Shown: positions 24,241-34,827 of the stretch, piece after piece
Numbering within the stretch: the stretch's first letter is position 1
Layout: the number at the start of each line of letters is the position of its first letter
Assembly: GCA_014529385.2 (NCBI GenBank)
Contig: CM043954.1
Location: 94,071,247 to 94,135,246, forward strand
DNA: 64,000 bases
Origin: Adiantum capillus-veneris
Taxonomy: Eukaryota > Streptophyta > Polypodiopsida > Polypodiales > Pteridaceae
Reading direction: 5' to 3'
Notes under the pieces: model-generated
What the model was told of the DNA's origin: nothing
Database searches by the model: none
What the model saw: the letters and a program-made list of their open reading frames with translations, nothing else
Translations under genes and position numbers: made by a program

Positions 24241-24704
24241 AGGTAAGGAGCCTCTTCGACTACGAGGTGGTGTCGAAGCATCAGTGGCGGCATCTCCACA
24301 GAAACCACCACCGCCACCACTAGAGAGGCGGTGCCTAGAAGAGTCTGTAGATCATCTAGTCGACATCGAACTCTAAGAGTGTGCTGATCGCTTCAAAACA
24401 GAGGCAGACGTTGAAGGAGTGGAACGACGCGACGGTGCTCCAAAGCGATGATGCTCCTCGTACCACCTCCTCTGCTCAGGTGACAAGGAAGAAAGAAACT
24501 GATCATCATCCATACATGCATTAAACACACGAACATTAAAATCTTAATGATGAATGGACAAGAAAATTTGAACAAGTTATAATTTGACTAAACACAATTT
24601 AAATTTCTCAAGTATAGCATATAGACAAGAATGGACAAAACTTCACATGAATACAATATATATTATAAAAGGAGCAAAATTGCTCAAATACAATGTTTAT
24701 GGCT

Positions 24705-26113
24705 TTAAGAGGTCTCTCTCTCATCTTGGCATAACTCAGCGTAACTCCCTATGTCTATATAGAGCTCTCCGTTTAGGCAGATGTCCTCCGTTTCATTTTG
24801 TAGGTCCTCTGCATGCATCCCATAGAGAGTAGCAACAGCAGGCTCGTCTAGCACCACCTCAGTGGCTTCTGACTCAACATCCTCTTTGATCTCCTCCACT
24901 GATGCAACTTTGATTGGCACATGGTAGCCCTCATACATTCGTGCAGTACAAGGGGCTACCTATATGACATACCACTAGTTTGATGCAGACTTTGTAGGAT
25001 GAAATACCACCTACAAGAGCCACATAACTTACATGAGTGCTTCCAGACCACAAGACCTCTAAAATTGGATGTTAAATATTTATAGACTTACTTGTTCACA
25101 ATGCTTGAGTAGTATGAAAGTGTCTCTTAGGTCGGTCCATTTTTTAGTTGAATCCACCTCGAGGAAACTTGACTCTCCATTGCACACAGTAACATTGCAA
25201 CCCTCCATGTTTATCTTAAACCATTGCACGTCGAACAAATCCACAAAAAATCCTCTATAATCGATCCTCAAAATCTCTTGTAGCGTGCTGAAGTAAGTGA
25301 GTTCCACCACCACATGATCTGCATCAAAGGACCATCATCGACTAGACTGTTCAAATTTTGCCATGATTCCACAATATTATGCAAAACGCTTTTTGTTGAT
25401 CCGTTCCACCCTAAAATGTCAACCTTTACACCATGCTTCCGTGTATGACTTATACTACAACCAACAAAGATTATGAGTGGCTGTCCAAACATCTAGAAAG
25501 CCACGAGTTGTACATTGCAAACTCACCTTGGTCGTGCAACCCCTAGAGTACTCCCACTTCTCCTCAGTCACTTGTTCACTGCACTATTGTGCACTTTTCA
25601 ATTGGTTGCGCAACCATCTTAAGCTCATGAATGTTGTTACGCTCTCAAGACCCGTCGGATAATGCATCGGTGGTCGTCTTCCCCATCTCCACTTGATTTG
25701 AGCCCTTTGTTGCTCTTGCTTTGCATCCTTTTATTGTGAAATCCACTTTTGCAATACTGGACTGTGAAGCATGCAAAATCGATTGATTTTAACCTCTAGA
25801 TCTTCCATTATTTTTTTCTCAACACCGAGATTGAACATGACAATCCCATATATCCACTCACCATCTATGGTTTGCCATAGCATGTCTCGGGCTTATCAAA
25901 TCCGTCTAGCCACTCTCTAATGTAAACTAGGGACTCTGATACCAGCCAACAACCTTCTACCATGCTACCCTCCGAATGTGCCTTCTGATGCACATATCCC
26001 TTGATTATTTTCATGAAACGTTGGTGCAGCCAAAATTGGTCCGAGCTAGAAGTGGTCAATTCTAGGAAAAGGTTGCAGGCAGGTGCAGTGCAGAAGTCTA
26101 GGGCAGGTACCAA
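24705..26113 (-). pseudogene. CACTA (En/Spm) TNP2-type transposase remnant
   Basis: 26113-25865 contains RRFMKIIKGYVHQ-like residues followed by AHSEGSMVEG, matching the DUF4218 pattern (RYMKTLKxYVRNxxRPEGSIAEG) that follows the TNP2 transposase core. 25492-25080 contains SGVKVD-like residues, then TLQEILRIDYRG and DLFDVQWF, followed by a conserved-looking ILLKHCEQV, matching DUF4216. 24938-24705 is an acidic C-terminal piece. Pieces are in the correct order on one strand, broken by frameshifts and stops. The transposase core and the CACTA termini were not found, so this is an internal fragment. Confidence 0.7.
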
Positions 26114-26417
26114 GGACCTGGGTAGCCAAAGGGTATCGGGAATGCTTCTCTAATGCGGTTTTTTTAGGCCAAAAGAGCTAAAGGATGGTCCAAATGGGAT
26201 GAGAGATCAAGGTGCCCAAAATGCAAGGTCAGTGCTATGCAATTTAGTGTTCAATGTGCTCTAGAAACCGATCCAGACGGCTCATCAAACGGAGCCCCGG
26301 TGTGCCAGATACGAGCTGTCAAAATTTGGACGGGGTCGGGTCTGTGCCCACTTGTCCGCACTGGAGGATGCGCCCTCTTGCATTTTTTTGGCCTCACCAA
26401 GGTTCTCAATGATAGTA

Positions 26418-26695
26418 GGGTGAAAGCATGTTAACCTGTCGCGCTTTTTGTGCTAGTTAGCAGTTTCAAGTTAGCACATCTTCAAAAAGTTGGGCTTTTT
26501 TACAAATAATATCAAAATTTGTCGGAGGTTGTACATTTGGATTCCTTGTTTCAAGTTCTTTCTATTGATATATCATACGTCATAAATCTTGGAGATGTAG
26601 CTCAAGTTACTGTACTAGTTAGCATATGTCAAAATTGTGCTAGTTAGCATTGTCCGGGACATGAAAAAGCATGACAAGTTAACATGCTTTCACCC
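26418..26695. mobile_element. MITE-like element with about 35-bp terminal inverted repeats
   Basis: 278 bp bounded by GGGTGAAAGCATGTTAAC and its inverse. The inverted similarity continues for about 35 bp (TGTC..GCTTTTT). It is flanked by AGTA on both sides (26414-26417, 26696-26699). Inside, gtgctagttagca-type words recur. It has no coding capacity. Superfamily is uncertain because the apparent duplication (4 bp, or 3 bp if one base is chance) is not diagnostic. Confidence 0.72.
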
Positions 26696-26699
26696 AGTA

Positions 26700-27220
26700 T
26701 GCATTAGGTGTGGAGCACGGTTCGTCCATTGGATGCTGAGTCTCAACAGGATATAGCACGATGAAGTTGGGAGCTAATGTCAAGGAAGGAATTGGCAGAG
26801 GTTTTTACCCTTTTTGCAGCCTCAGATGGCAGTCCAAAAAACCTTGAAAGATGGCAAGAGGCGGGTGATTTGAAAGGAAGGTGGGGAGTTTTAGTAGGTC
26901 TTTACTGCCTGGCAACTGGGTCCATAAGCAGACAATGGGAGCCTGGCCAAGGAGGACCCAGAAAATTGGTTTAAAATGGTGATTTCTTTACAATCCTCTC
27001 ATGGGGAGGGGGTTCTTGGAGAGGAATCACGGGCAACTGCCACGTGGCCACAAATGAACCCGTATGCAAAAGATTGGGTTCGGATGGCGGGCATTATAGG
27101 GTGCACAAAGGGGGAGAGAGGGAAGCTCCCTCACCCCATGGCGATGGCATGTGCTGTGAGCGTTGTGGTTAGTGGCACACTAGCGCATAGGGGAGAACAG
27201 GCAGCGTTTTGGGCCTGCGT
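26700..27220. other. No recognised feature
   Basis: Short open frames only; no domain or repeat recognised. Confidence 0.5.
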
Positions 27221-28364
27221 TGTGAGTGGGATGAAAACACACACAGTGCCTCTATAAGGATCCGACACACACTCTTGGGAAGATACACACACACACACTA
27301 TGGGGCACCACTCAGCTTAGACAACACACCTGACCGAGACAGGGAACACACCTCTGGAGTGAGAAGAGAGAGACTATCCACTTGCCCACTCCACACAGAC
27401 ACACACACACACACACACACCCAAAAAACTCAGCTCAAAAGAGGAGAATTTTTTATGTTTAGATACAATTGAGCTTGAGCCAACACCAATGGGGCAAATA
27501 GCTCACACAATATAGGTAAAATAAGCCAGATACAATCACAAACTAGAGCAGAAACTTCGCTCATGCGAGAAACTTACACAAAAAACACCAGGAAAAGAGT
27601 GAGGAATTTGGCAAAATGGACAGCGCCCTCGCGTTCGGAACGGCCCAAAACCCCAGTCTACAATGTCAAAGTGCTCAAATCCGACCTCGGATGAGCAGTT
27701 TACGGCCAAAATAGTCTCCAAAATGAGCAAAAACACAGTTGCGGCTGCTCCTCCTCTCTTCTCCACGTTTTTTCTGGTCTTCTCTCTGTTTTTTCAGCTT
27801 CCACACTTAGCTTTATTACTTGGGCACCCTTGGCCTTTTAGATGACCTCAAACGGACCCCGAACAAGCCAAAAACTGACCTCGTAGTGCATAGTTGTCAC
27901 CTTTTTGCATCATTCGCACACCTGGCACTCAGCTTTTTTCCAATAATGCATCTCGCCACCACGTGAAGTGGCCCCAAAAAGTGGTCCTAATGATGACCTT
28001 TCTGCATAACTCTCACAAGAAAACACCCACGTTGTGTCCGTCCTCATCCGCGTGCAAATATTGACCTCGTTCGCCCTCCTGACGCCACTAGATGCCATCT
28101 GACGCACCTGCTGACCTCATGTCGTCGGCCCGCGGATAGCTTCCTCGAGAAGATTTACGCGCTACCAACTCCTCCTTATTGTAGAAAAAACACACTAGTA
28201 CTGATAATAGTGAAAATCGCTGCACTATGTACACCCTGTCCTACCTGTACACACGTGGGCCCCACGTAACCACCTGGCTATGGAAATTGGGTAATCCTTT
28301 ATTCGATGCACCATGCATGTGTATGTACATATGCGCAATCCCTTGCTCAAAAAAACTCCTGACA
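27221..28364 (-). repeat. 3' LTR of element C
   Basis: 1,144 bp. Contains two short (CA)n arrays near the 27.3-27.4 kb end that are shorter than in the other LTR. Confidence 0.95.
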
Positions 28365-28392
28365 TAATTAGCCTATCCCCTAGCCTGCTAGA

Positions 28393-30627
28393 TCATTCAT
28401 GATCAGCAGCAGCAAAGAGAGATATGAGACTCGCAGCATCACAGGTCTCCTCATCCTTCACCAACATTGCTTGCTCCACAGACAGCTCATCTTGCTCCAC
28501 CATCATCAATCTAGCATGATACAATTTAAGACGCAATCCATTTACCCTTGACTTATGTAGAACACCATCCAGGTTAGCCAGCTGATATGTGCCATTTGGA
28601 AAACACTCCACTACCTTGAAAGGGCCTTCCCACTTAATTTGAAACTTCTTTTGGAAGGTGTTGTCCAGCTTACTGTTGTACCGCAAAACCAAGTCATGCT
28701 TCTTGATACCCTTACTTTTGACCTTTTCATTTATCTTTGCCAAAGCCTTATCCTGCATCTGCCCATAATGCTCCAATGCGCTCATCCTATCCAACTGAAC
28801 CTCTTGTAACTGCAAGAGCCTCTCTTCGAATGCATCAATAGGCGGCCCAAGCAACTTCTCTAACATCTTGACCGCAGGAAACTCTACTTCCACAGGCAAT
28901 AGTGCTTCTTTTCCATACACCAAATGAAATGGAGTAAACCCTGTACCTGTCTTCACCGAAGTACGGTAAGCCCATAATGCACTAGGCAATTCCAAATCCC
29001 AATTCTTTCCTTGGTGCTCTGTCACTTTCGAAAGAATCTGTACCAACTCACCATTGAATCTTTCATTTAAGCCATTACACTGTGGGTAATAAGGAGTGGT
29101 ATGCTGGTGCCTAATCTTCATCTTTGCACATAAAAAATCTAGTAGTTTAGCTCTAAAGCCAGGCCCCTTATCTGAAAGTAGCTCCAATGGCACCCCAAAC
29201 TTGCAACATATTTCATCATACACAAATTTTTCCACATCCTTTGCAGTGATCTGTTTTACTACTATAGCCTCTGCCCATCTAGAAAGATAGTCCACTGCCG
29301 TCAAAATATAGCTTTTGCCCCTGCTTGTGATAGGTAACGGGCCTATTGCATCAATCCCCCACTTTTCAAACACATCAAACGCCATAATGGTTTTTCGTAG
29401 CTCTGGCTTCAACACTCTCTTCCCAAATGCTTGACACCTATTGCAAGACCTACACCAATGGTGAACATCCTTGTGCAAACTAGGCCATACATACCCCTCT
29501 TGCAAAATCTTATGCAAGGTGATCTTTAGAGCAAAATGGCCACCACATGCGCCTTCATGATTCTCTTCCAACACTCTGTAAAGCTCCTCCCGCCAAGGTA
29601 CACGTCTCAACACGAGATCAGCCCCTTTCATGTATAAGAAATCACCAATCAATTTGTACCCGTATGCTCTACGCACAAAGCCATACTTCTTAGACTTCTG
29701 AATCTCCTTTGGAATGATTCTTGTTAGCAAAAACTCCTCTTCTTGATCCAAACTTTCCCGGCCATGATAAAGAGGTAAAGTGGTCCTCAACACAAATAGC
29801 TCCCCAATCATGCCTTGAGCTGCTTCATGTGCCTCTCCATTTAGAGCACGTTCAATGTGTCTGATGATCCATGCTTCGAACTTTTTTAACAGGCCTTTAA
29901 TTCTGAAGCACATTTCCTTCAATGAGGTGTTCTTGCTCTTCCACACACCCAGCACTTGCTTCACCACTAACAAGGCATCACCTTTTATGCTCAAACTTCG
30001 AACCCCATGCTTCAAAAAAATGTGTAATCCGGCTTCCAGAGTAGCATATTCAGCCTCATTGTTACTATGAGCATCCAATTTGAACCCTCTCTTGCATACT
30101 AGCTTCCCCTCTGGATCATAAAGTGCTATACCCCCTGAACCTGCATCATGGCTCTTTCTGTATGAACCATCAAAGAACAACACATGTGCATTGCTGATCT
30201 GTGGAACTTCTTCAACTACCTTTCTCACCACCTCTTCCTTAACAATAAGGGGATTCTCCTTGTAGGTCAACAAATCAACTAGGGTAGCCCTTGTACTATC
30301 TTCCACTAGAAAAGAGAACTTAAACTCTTGCAGCTCAATTACCCATTTCTTCACCACATTTGACATGTTAGTACCATTAATTAATTGTGGCAAAAAGGCA
30401 TAACTCGTCAAGAAAACAAAAGGCCGTGGTAGCAAGTAATGACGAAATCGTCGACAAGCAAATATTACACTGGCCATCACTAGCTCTACTTCCGAGAACT
30501 TTCTCTCCGCTACCAACTTCACTCGGCTTGCACAATACACTGGCCTCATATAATGGCTGCCCTTCCCCTTTTGCAATAGCATGGCTCCAATGGCATCATC
30601 CCCTACTGAGGGATTTACATAATAAAA
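28393..30627 (-). CDS. Element C RNase H pair and integrase
   Basis: Starts within the retroviral-type RNase H (VGDDAIGAMLLQ, VYCASRVKLVAERKFSEVE). A second RNase H of archaeal type follows: FFDGSYRKSHDAGSGGI, NNEAEYATLEAGL and KGDALLVVKQV. The integrase has an HHCC zinc finger (HHWCRSCNRCQAFG), core residues in GIDAIGPLPI, and PYYPQCNGLNERFNGE. It ends at 28393 close to the polypurine tract. Dual RNase H places the element in the Tat clade. Confidence 0.92.
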   Translation of the reverse strand, partial: FYYVNPSVGDDAIGAMLLQKGKGSHYMRPVYCASRVKLVAERKFSEVELVMASVIFACRRFRHYLLPRPFVFLTSYAFLPQLINGTNMSNVVKKWVIELQEFKFSFLVEDSTRATLVDLLTYKENPLIVKEEVVRKVVEEVPQISNAHVLFFDGSYRKSHDAGSGGIALYDPEGKLVCKRGFKLDAHSNNEAEYATLEAGLHIFLKHGVRSLSIKGDALLVVKQVLGVWKSKNTSLKEMCFRIKGLLKKFEAWIIRHIERALNGEAHEAAQGMIGELFVLRTTLPLYHGRESLDQEEEFLLTRIIPKEIQKSKKYGFVRRAYGYKLIGDFLYMKGADLVLRRVPWREELYRVLEENHEGACGGHFALKITLHKILQEGYVWPSLHKDVHHWCRSCNRCQAFGKRVLKPELRKTIMAFDVFEKWGIDAIGPLPITSRGKSYILTAVDYLSRWAEAIVVKQITAKDVEKFVYDEICCKFGVPLELLSDKGPGFRAKLLDFLCAKMKIRHQHTTPYYPQCNGLNERFNGELVQILSKVTEHQGKNWDLELPSALWAYRTSVKTGTGFTPFHLVYGKEALLPVEVEFPAVKMLEKLLGPPIDAFEERLLQLQEVQLDRMSALEHYGQMQDKALAKINEKVKSKGIKKHDLVLRYNSKLDNTFQKKFQIKWEGPFKVVECFPNGTYQLANLDGVLHKSRVNGLRLKLYHARLMMVEQDELSVEQAMLVKDEETCDAASLISLFAAADHE

Positions 30628-31455
30628 TTACTCCCAATCAGGAGCCTGCATGGCTGACAAACCCCCTAACACCTCTTTCACCTCTTGAAACACTTCTTCA
30701 CACTTGTCATCCCATTGCAATGGATCATGCTTTGCCACTTGTTGTAATGGATAAAGAATCTGAGAAGACAATGGAATAAACCTTGCCATGTACTTCACTT
30801 TGTGTATAAAGGTTGCCAATTGCTTCGTACTCGTAGGTGATGGAAGAAGAATAATAGACTTAACCTTGTCTGGATCAGCCTCAATGCCATTTTCTGACAC
30901 CATGTGGCCCAATAACTTCACCCTTGGATGTGCTAGATGACATTTCTTTGGATTTAGTTGTCCTCCACATTCATCATATCGAGCCAATACCATCTGTAGC
31001 TTCTCATTGTGTTCAGCCCTACTGCTATAAACAAAGAAGTCATCCATAAAAGCTTTAACACAACTACCAATGAATGGTTCCAACACCCAATTTGCTCTCT
31101 CTTGATAGAAGGAAGGTCCATTTGACAACCCAAATGGCAATACTGTGTAGCAATAGCAGCCCCATGGCGTAATAAAAGTTGTCTTTGTGCGGTCTTTAAG
31201 AGCAATCTTCAATTGAAAATAGCCTGAAAAACCATCACACACACTGTACCTCTCATAACCTGCCACTGAATCCAAGATCTGATCAATGAATGGAAGAGGA
31301 TATGGGTTCTTCTTAGTGGCTGCATTTAAGGGTTTAAAATCTACACAAATTCTCCACTTCCCATCCTTCTTTGGACTGACTACAACTGGACTCACCCATT
31401 CTGTGGTCTCCACAGGGACTATGAACCCTGCCTTCAATAACTTGTCCACCTCTTC
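30628..31455 (-). CDS. Element C reverse transcriptase
   Basis: RT palm and fingers: GFIVPVETTEWVSPVVV, RICVDFKPLN, YSVCDGFSGYFQ, LPFGLSNGPSFYQ and catalytic AFMDDFFVYS. It is followed by the connection region ending APDWE, then TAA at 30628-30630. The frame continues unchanged beyond the stop. The catalytic FMDD motif is intact. Confidence 0.9.
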   Translation of the reverse strand, partial: EEVDKLLKAGFIVPVETTEWVSPVVVSPKKDGKWRICVDFKPLNAATKKNPYPLPFIDQILDSVAGYERYSVCDGFSGYFQLKIALKDRTKTTFITPWGCYCYTVLPFGLSNGPSFYQERANWVLEPFIGSCVKAFMDDFFVYSSRAEHNEKLQMVLARYDECGGQLNPKKCHLAHPRVKLLGHMVSENGIEADPDKVKSIILLPSPTSTKQLATFIHKVKYMARFIPLSSQILYPLQQVAKHDPLQWDDKCEEVFQEVKEVLGGLSAMQAPDWE

Positions 31456-32379
31456 TCACAAGGCTTCCATTTGCTCTTGACCCATCCTTCTTAGCCTTTG
31501 CCGCACTGGCTTAGCACCTTCTTTCAGCTCTATATGCATCTCTTTGCCCTTGAACCCTTTGATCTCTTCATATGAAGTAATGAACAAATCAGGAAAACTA
31601 GCCAACATGTGCAAATATATATCCTTCTCCATAGTTGAGAGGTCTCCACTGATCATTTGTGTCATCAATTCCTGCTTCTTTGACAACTCAACCTTGGTTT
31701 GCATCAACCCTTCAATCACTTCATAAGGCCCTTCACTTTCATCTTCAACTTCATTCGCAAATGCGACTAAACCACACTCTTGGATTTCTTTATCCATCAA
31801 AAGAAATGCAACATCAGCATCCTCATCACTGCTGGTAGTGCTATCATTGTCCTCATCTGTCACCGTGGAAGAGTATTCATCACTAGACTCATCCTCATCT
31901 TCATAAAGCTCCTCTAATCGTTTCCTTGTGTCCATATTATAAAGCTTCTTGGCACCTGTCTTTCCATAGAGGCTAATAGTACCACGTCTCCAATCTTGAA
32001 CAGCTCCCACTGCACGTAACCATGGTCTGCCCAGTATAATAGGATATGCTCCCAACCCTGCTGGCATCACATGAAAATCAACCACTGCCTTTGCATCATA
32101 TGCCTCCACTTCTAAGCTCTTTACAACACCCAAGCATTTTACTTTTTGATGGTTTGCCAATCTGATCCGAAAACCTGACACCCCAGCCACTGTGAGACCC
32201 ATCTTCTCAACGCATGAGTGGGTAATGACACATATTTGGGCTCCACCATCCACATAACCTTGTCCCAAATTTTTCCTTTTATGCCACACATCTACTATTG
32301 GGCAAATGTCTGGTAGCTCATCCATTGCCAATACCTTCACTGAACCTCTCTCTGGCTCTTTCTCCATTGGGTTAACCAT
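31456..32379 (-). CDS. Element C protease and start of reverse transcriptase
   Basis: In-frame continuation after the gag stop. Contains an aspartic protease active site of the DGG type (YVDGGAQICVI) and a second conserved segment, PIILGRPWLRA. An acidic linker then leads to the RT entry (KPVRQRLRRM). The frame is broken by TGA at 31456-31458, then resumes in the same frame. CGA to TGA by deamination would explain it. Confidence 0.85.
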   Translation of the reverse strand: MVNPMEKEPERGSVKVLAMDELPDICPIVDVWHKRKNLGQGYVDGGAQICVITHSCVEKMGLTVAGVSGFRIRLANHQKVKCLGVVKSLEVEAYDAKAVVDFHVMPAGLGAYPIILGRPWLRAVGAVQDWRRGTISLYGKTGAKKLYNMDTRKRLEELYEDEDESSDEYSSTVTDEDNDSTTSSDEDADVAFLLMDKEIQECGLVAFANEVEDESEGPYEVIEGLMQTKVELSKKQELMTQMISGDLSTMEKDIYLHMLASFPDLFITSYEEIKGFKGKEMHIELKEGAKPVRQRLRRMGQEQMEAL

Positions 32380-32388
32380 CTTCTTCCA

Positions 32389-33744
32389 CTATCGCTTTAG
32401 TTTAGGAACCATTTCTATGAGCTTCCCAAAAGTAACATCTGCCTTCCTGCTTGTCAGATCCTCCTTTAAGTCATAGCTTACTTGCCCATCCCCTAGTGGA
32501 AAATCTGAAACATGAAACTTTTGACGAGCTCTCCTTTTTCTCTTGGCCTTGACATCCTCGCCTTCATGGCTCTTTCCTTTCTTCTTACTAAGACCTGGGG
32601 CACTTCTTCCTTCCTTATCCTCTGTGGTCCTCTTCCCAATAGGCATCACTAATGTATCCTCTAGCTTTGATGCCTTCTCCAAGGTGACTACACTTAGCAC
32701 TTTTGTCTTTCCCTTTTCCTCCTGGGTTAATCCACTGGTTCCTTCATCTCCCTTAATTTCGATGCCATAATCATGCGACCTAGTTAGCACCTGTTTTGGC
32801 AATGGATACATGTCTCCCCCCATCCTTGGTGGCTTATCACATTGCGGGCTGATGTGGCCCAACTCTCCGCAATTATAACATGTGGGCGTCTGCCTCCAAA
32901 ACCTACCATTACTTTGTCCAGCACCATTCCTAGGTCTTTCTTCACCTCCTGGTTGATTTGCAAACCGCCCTCGACCTCGATTATTTCCCACTTGACCTAG
33001 CATGTTTAGGCTGAGATTCTTCATCAAATCAACCACTTGCCTCATGTCTTGCCTTAGGCCATCATCTTGCACTGCTGTAGTGACCATTGCTGGCATAACC
33101 TGAGGAGTAACAGGAACCACTGGTTCGTGATGAACCCCTGACATGCGACCTTGTAAAGACTCTATAGGCTGAAATTCAAACCTCATGGGCAAAGACTCCA
33201 CCCCTAACTGGCTCATTTTCCTCAACTTCCACTCTTTGTTCCTTGCTACCTCTAGTGCATCTTCATATGTCCTAGGCTTCTTTAGCTCCACTCTCCCACG
33301 TATATTCTCCCAAAGACTAGCTAAGAACCTGTCCTTCTTCATCATGTCAGGCGGGGGTACCTGTGGTGCTAAAGCCTTGCACATCTGCTCCCATGCCAAT
33401 GAAAAATTTCGTATATACGCATCTACTGTCTCACCTTCCTTTTGCACTAAAGCCTGTACTTCTTGCCACACTTTGTCAGGGTCTTCTATCTTCACAAACT
33501 CCACTTCCAATCCATGCCTTAGATTGTCCCAACTCAATCTTATAGGTGGATCAGCCATACGCAACTCCTCTTCAAATGCTTTGGACCAAGCTCGTGCATC
33601 ACTCTTCAAACAAATTTGGAGAAGACGTAACATTTGCGCCGGTTCATGAATCTGGTTGCTAATGCAGGCAACCTCCATATTTTCCAGAAAGTCCTCCACA
33701 TCTTCATCACTTCTTCCATGAAACTCCGGATAAGAGAAAGCCAT
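32389..33744 (-). CDS. Element C gag
   Basis: 451 codons starting at an ATG (MAFSYPEFHG). Contains a retrotrans_gag capsid region (about residues 45-170: RAWSKAFEEEL, DAYIRNFSLAWEQM) and a zinc knuckle, CYNCGELGHISPQC (289-302), followed by a basic Lys/Arg-rich tail. It ends with TAG at 32389-32391. The protease frame continues in phase immediately after this stop. Confidence 0.9.
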   Translation of the reverse strand: MAFSYPEFHGRSDEDVEDFLENMEVACISNQIHEPAQMLRLLQICLKSDARAWSKAFEEELRMADPPIRLSWDNLRHGLEVEFVKIEDPDKVWQEVQALVQKEGETVDAYIRNFSLAWEQMCKALAPQVPPPDMMKKDRFLASLWENIRGRVELKKPRTYEDALEVARNKEWKLRKMSQLGVESLPMRFEFQPIESLQGRMSGVHHEPVVPVTPQVMPAMVTTAVQDDGLRQDMRQVVDLMKNLSLNMLGQVGNNRGRGRFANQPGGEERPRNGAGQSNGRFWRQTPTCYNCGELGHISPQCDKPPRMGGDMYPLPKQVLTRSHDYGIEIKGDEGTSGLTQEEKGKTKVLSVVTLEKASKLEDTLVMPIGKRTTEDKEGRSAPGLSKKKGKSHEGEDVKAKRKRRARQKFHVSDFPLGDGQVSYDLKEDLTSRKADVTFGKLIEMVPKLKR

Positions 33745-34624
33745 GGCTAGAGAACCCCTTCAAACACACGTGCAAGAACCCAAAACTTTTCACTACCCAA
33801 TCCCCAGAAACTTCAATGGAGCTCAGCTTTAGATGAGAACAAACACATGCACATCAAATGAGTTTTCATAGTTGATCATCGGAATTACAACAGGAAAAGG
33901 ACATTCCAAGATCTCTCATAACCTTCTTGGCCCGAACATAAGACTATGCACTGCTAGAAAAAAATCTTCCTGGACACATGAACATTTATCTGGATTCTTT
34001 GAGTTAAATAAAAAGGAGTGAACTGAGGTCCATTTTGATCATCCATTAAAGCCAACCATGAAGCTCCCAAGAAGGCACACCTGACTTATCCTCTGATTTT
34101 TGCCCAAATTTCAGCAGCATAACAGCATAAATGGCTCAAAATACCAAAAAACCAGCCATCATAACTTGGAAAAATTTTGGCAGAGTTTCCCCAGAAGTAG
34201 AGCAGTAGGAATCCAAAATATAGGCTGTATATGTATGCATAAACTGTCAACCATAGAACCCGAGCATCAAATAGGACTCACTAGTACATAGCCTATGGCG
34301 AGGTCACGAAAAGGGTGCTCCAGCTACCTGTATCACCGAAAGGATCTCCACATTTGAGAATCCCCCAGCTCAATAAAAACCTCACGCTATCGACCCTCAC
34401 ACGAAGGCTAATGCAAATCGCGTATAGTCAAGTCTCAGAAATGACTATCTTCCAGACCAAGTCTCAGAAATGGCTGGGACTGCCAAATACAACCAAGTAT
34501 GGCTCCACAAATGCGTACCATGGCAGTTTCCACAAGTAACGTACAATTCAACAGAAAATGCGCTCAAACAGGCGCCAAGTGATGCATACCCACAACAACT
34601 GCAAGTGACATCACTACTAGTATA

Positions 34625-34760
34625 TCACTGTACTCCAGCTACCTGTACCTGTGTGAATCACTTGTACCTGTACCTGTAACTATCCCTGTAACCTATAACC
34701 TGTAACCTGTAACTTGTAACCTGTAATCTGTAATCTGCACCCTGCAACCTGTAATCCCGA
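34625..34760 (+). repeat. Imperfect heptanucleotide array (CCTGTAA/CCTGTAC)n
   Basis: About 15 consecutive, partly degenerate units of the form acctgta[a/c] sit between the gag leader and the primer-binding site of element C. Not the plant telomere heptamer (TTTAGGG). Confidence 0.82.
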
Positions 34761-34803
34761 ATCTCGAAGCTTGGAGCTCGAAGCAGAAGGTACTCGAAGA
34801 AGA

Positions 34804-34821
34804 TCCTCCGTGGGGGCGCCA
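34804..34821 (-). other. Primer-binding site of element C
   Basis: Minus strand TGGCGCCCCCACGGAGGA, six bases inside the 5' LTR. The TGGCGCC start is common to gypsy elements primed by tRNAs ending in GGCGCCA; the exact tRNA is not assigned. Confidence 0.75.
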
Positions 34822-34827
34822 AAAGAA

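Larger units (their letters stand above)
33745..34827 (-). other. Element C leader (PBS to gag)
   Basis: About 1.1 kb untranslated region between the 5' LTR and gag. No coding region. It contains an imperfect heptanucleotide tandem repeat (separate entry) next to the primer-binding site. Confidence 0.8.

Noticed and set aside
33948-33975. Sequence cactgctagaaaaaaa resembling a CACTA transposon terminus
   Set aside because: No inverted partner or target duplication was found, and it lies in the leader of element C. Probably coincidence.
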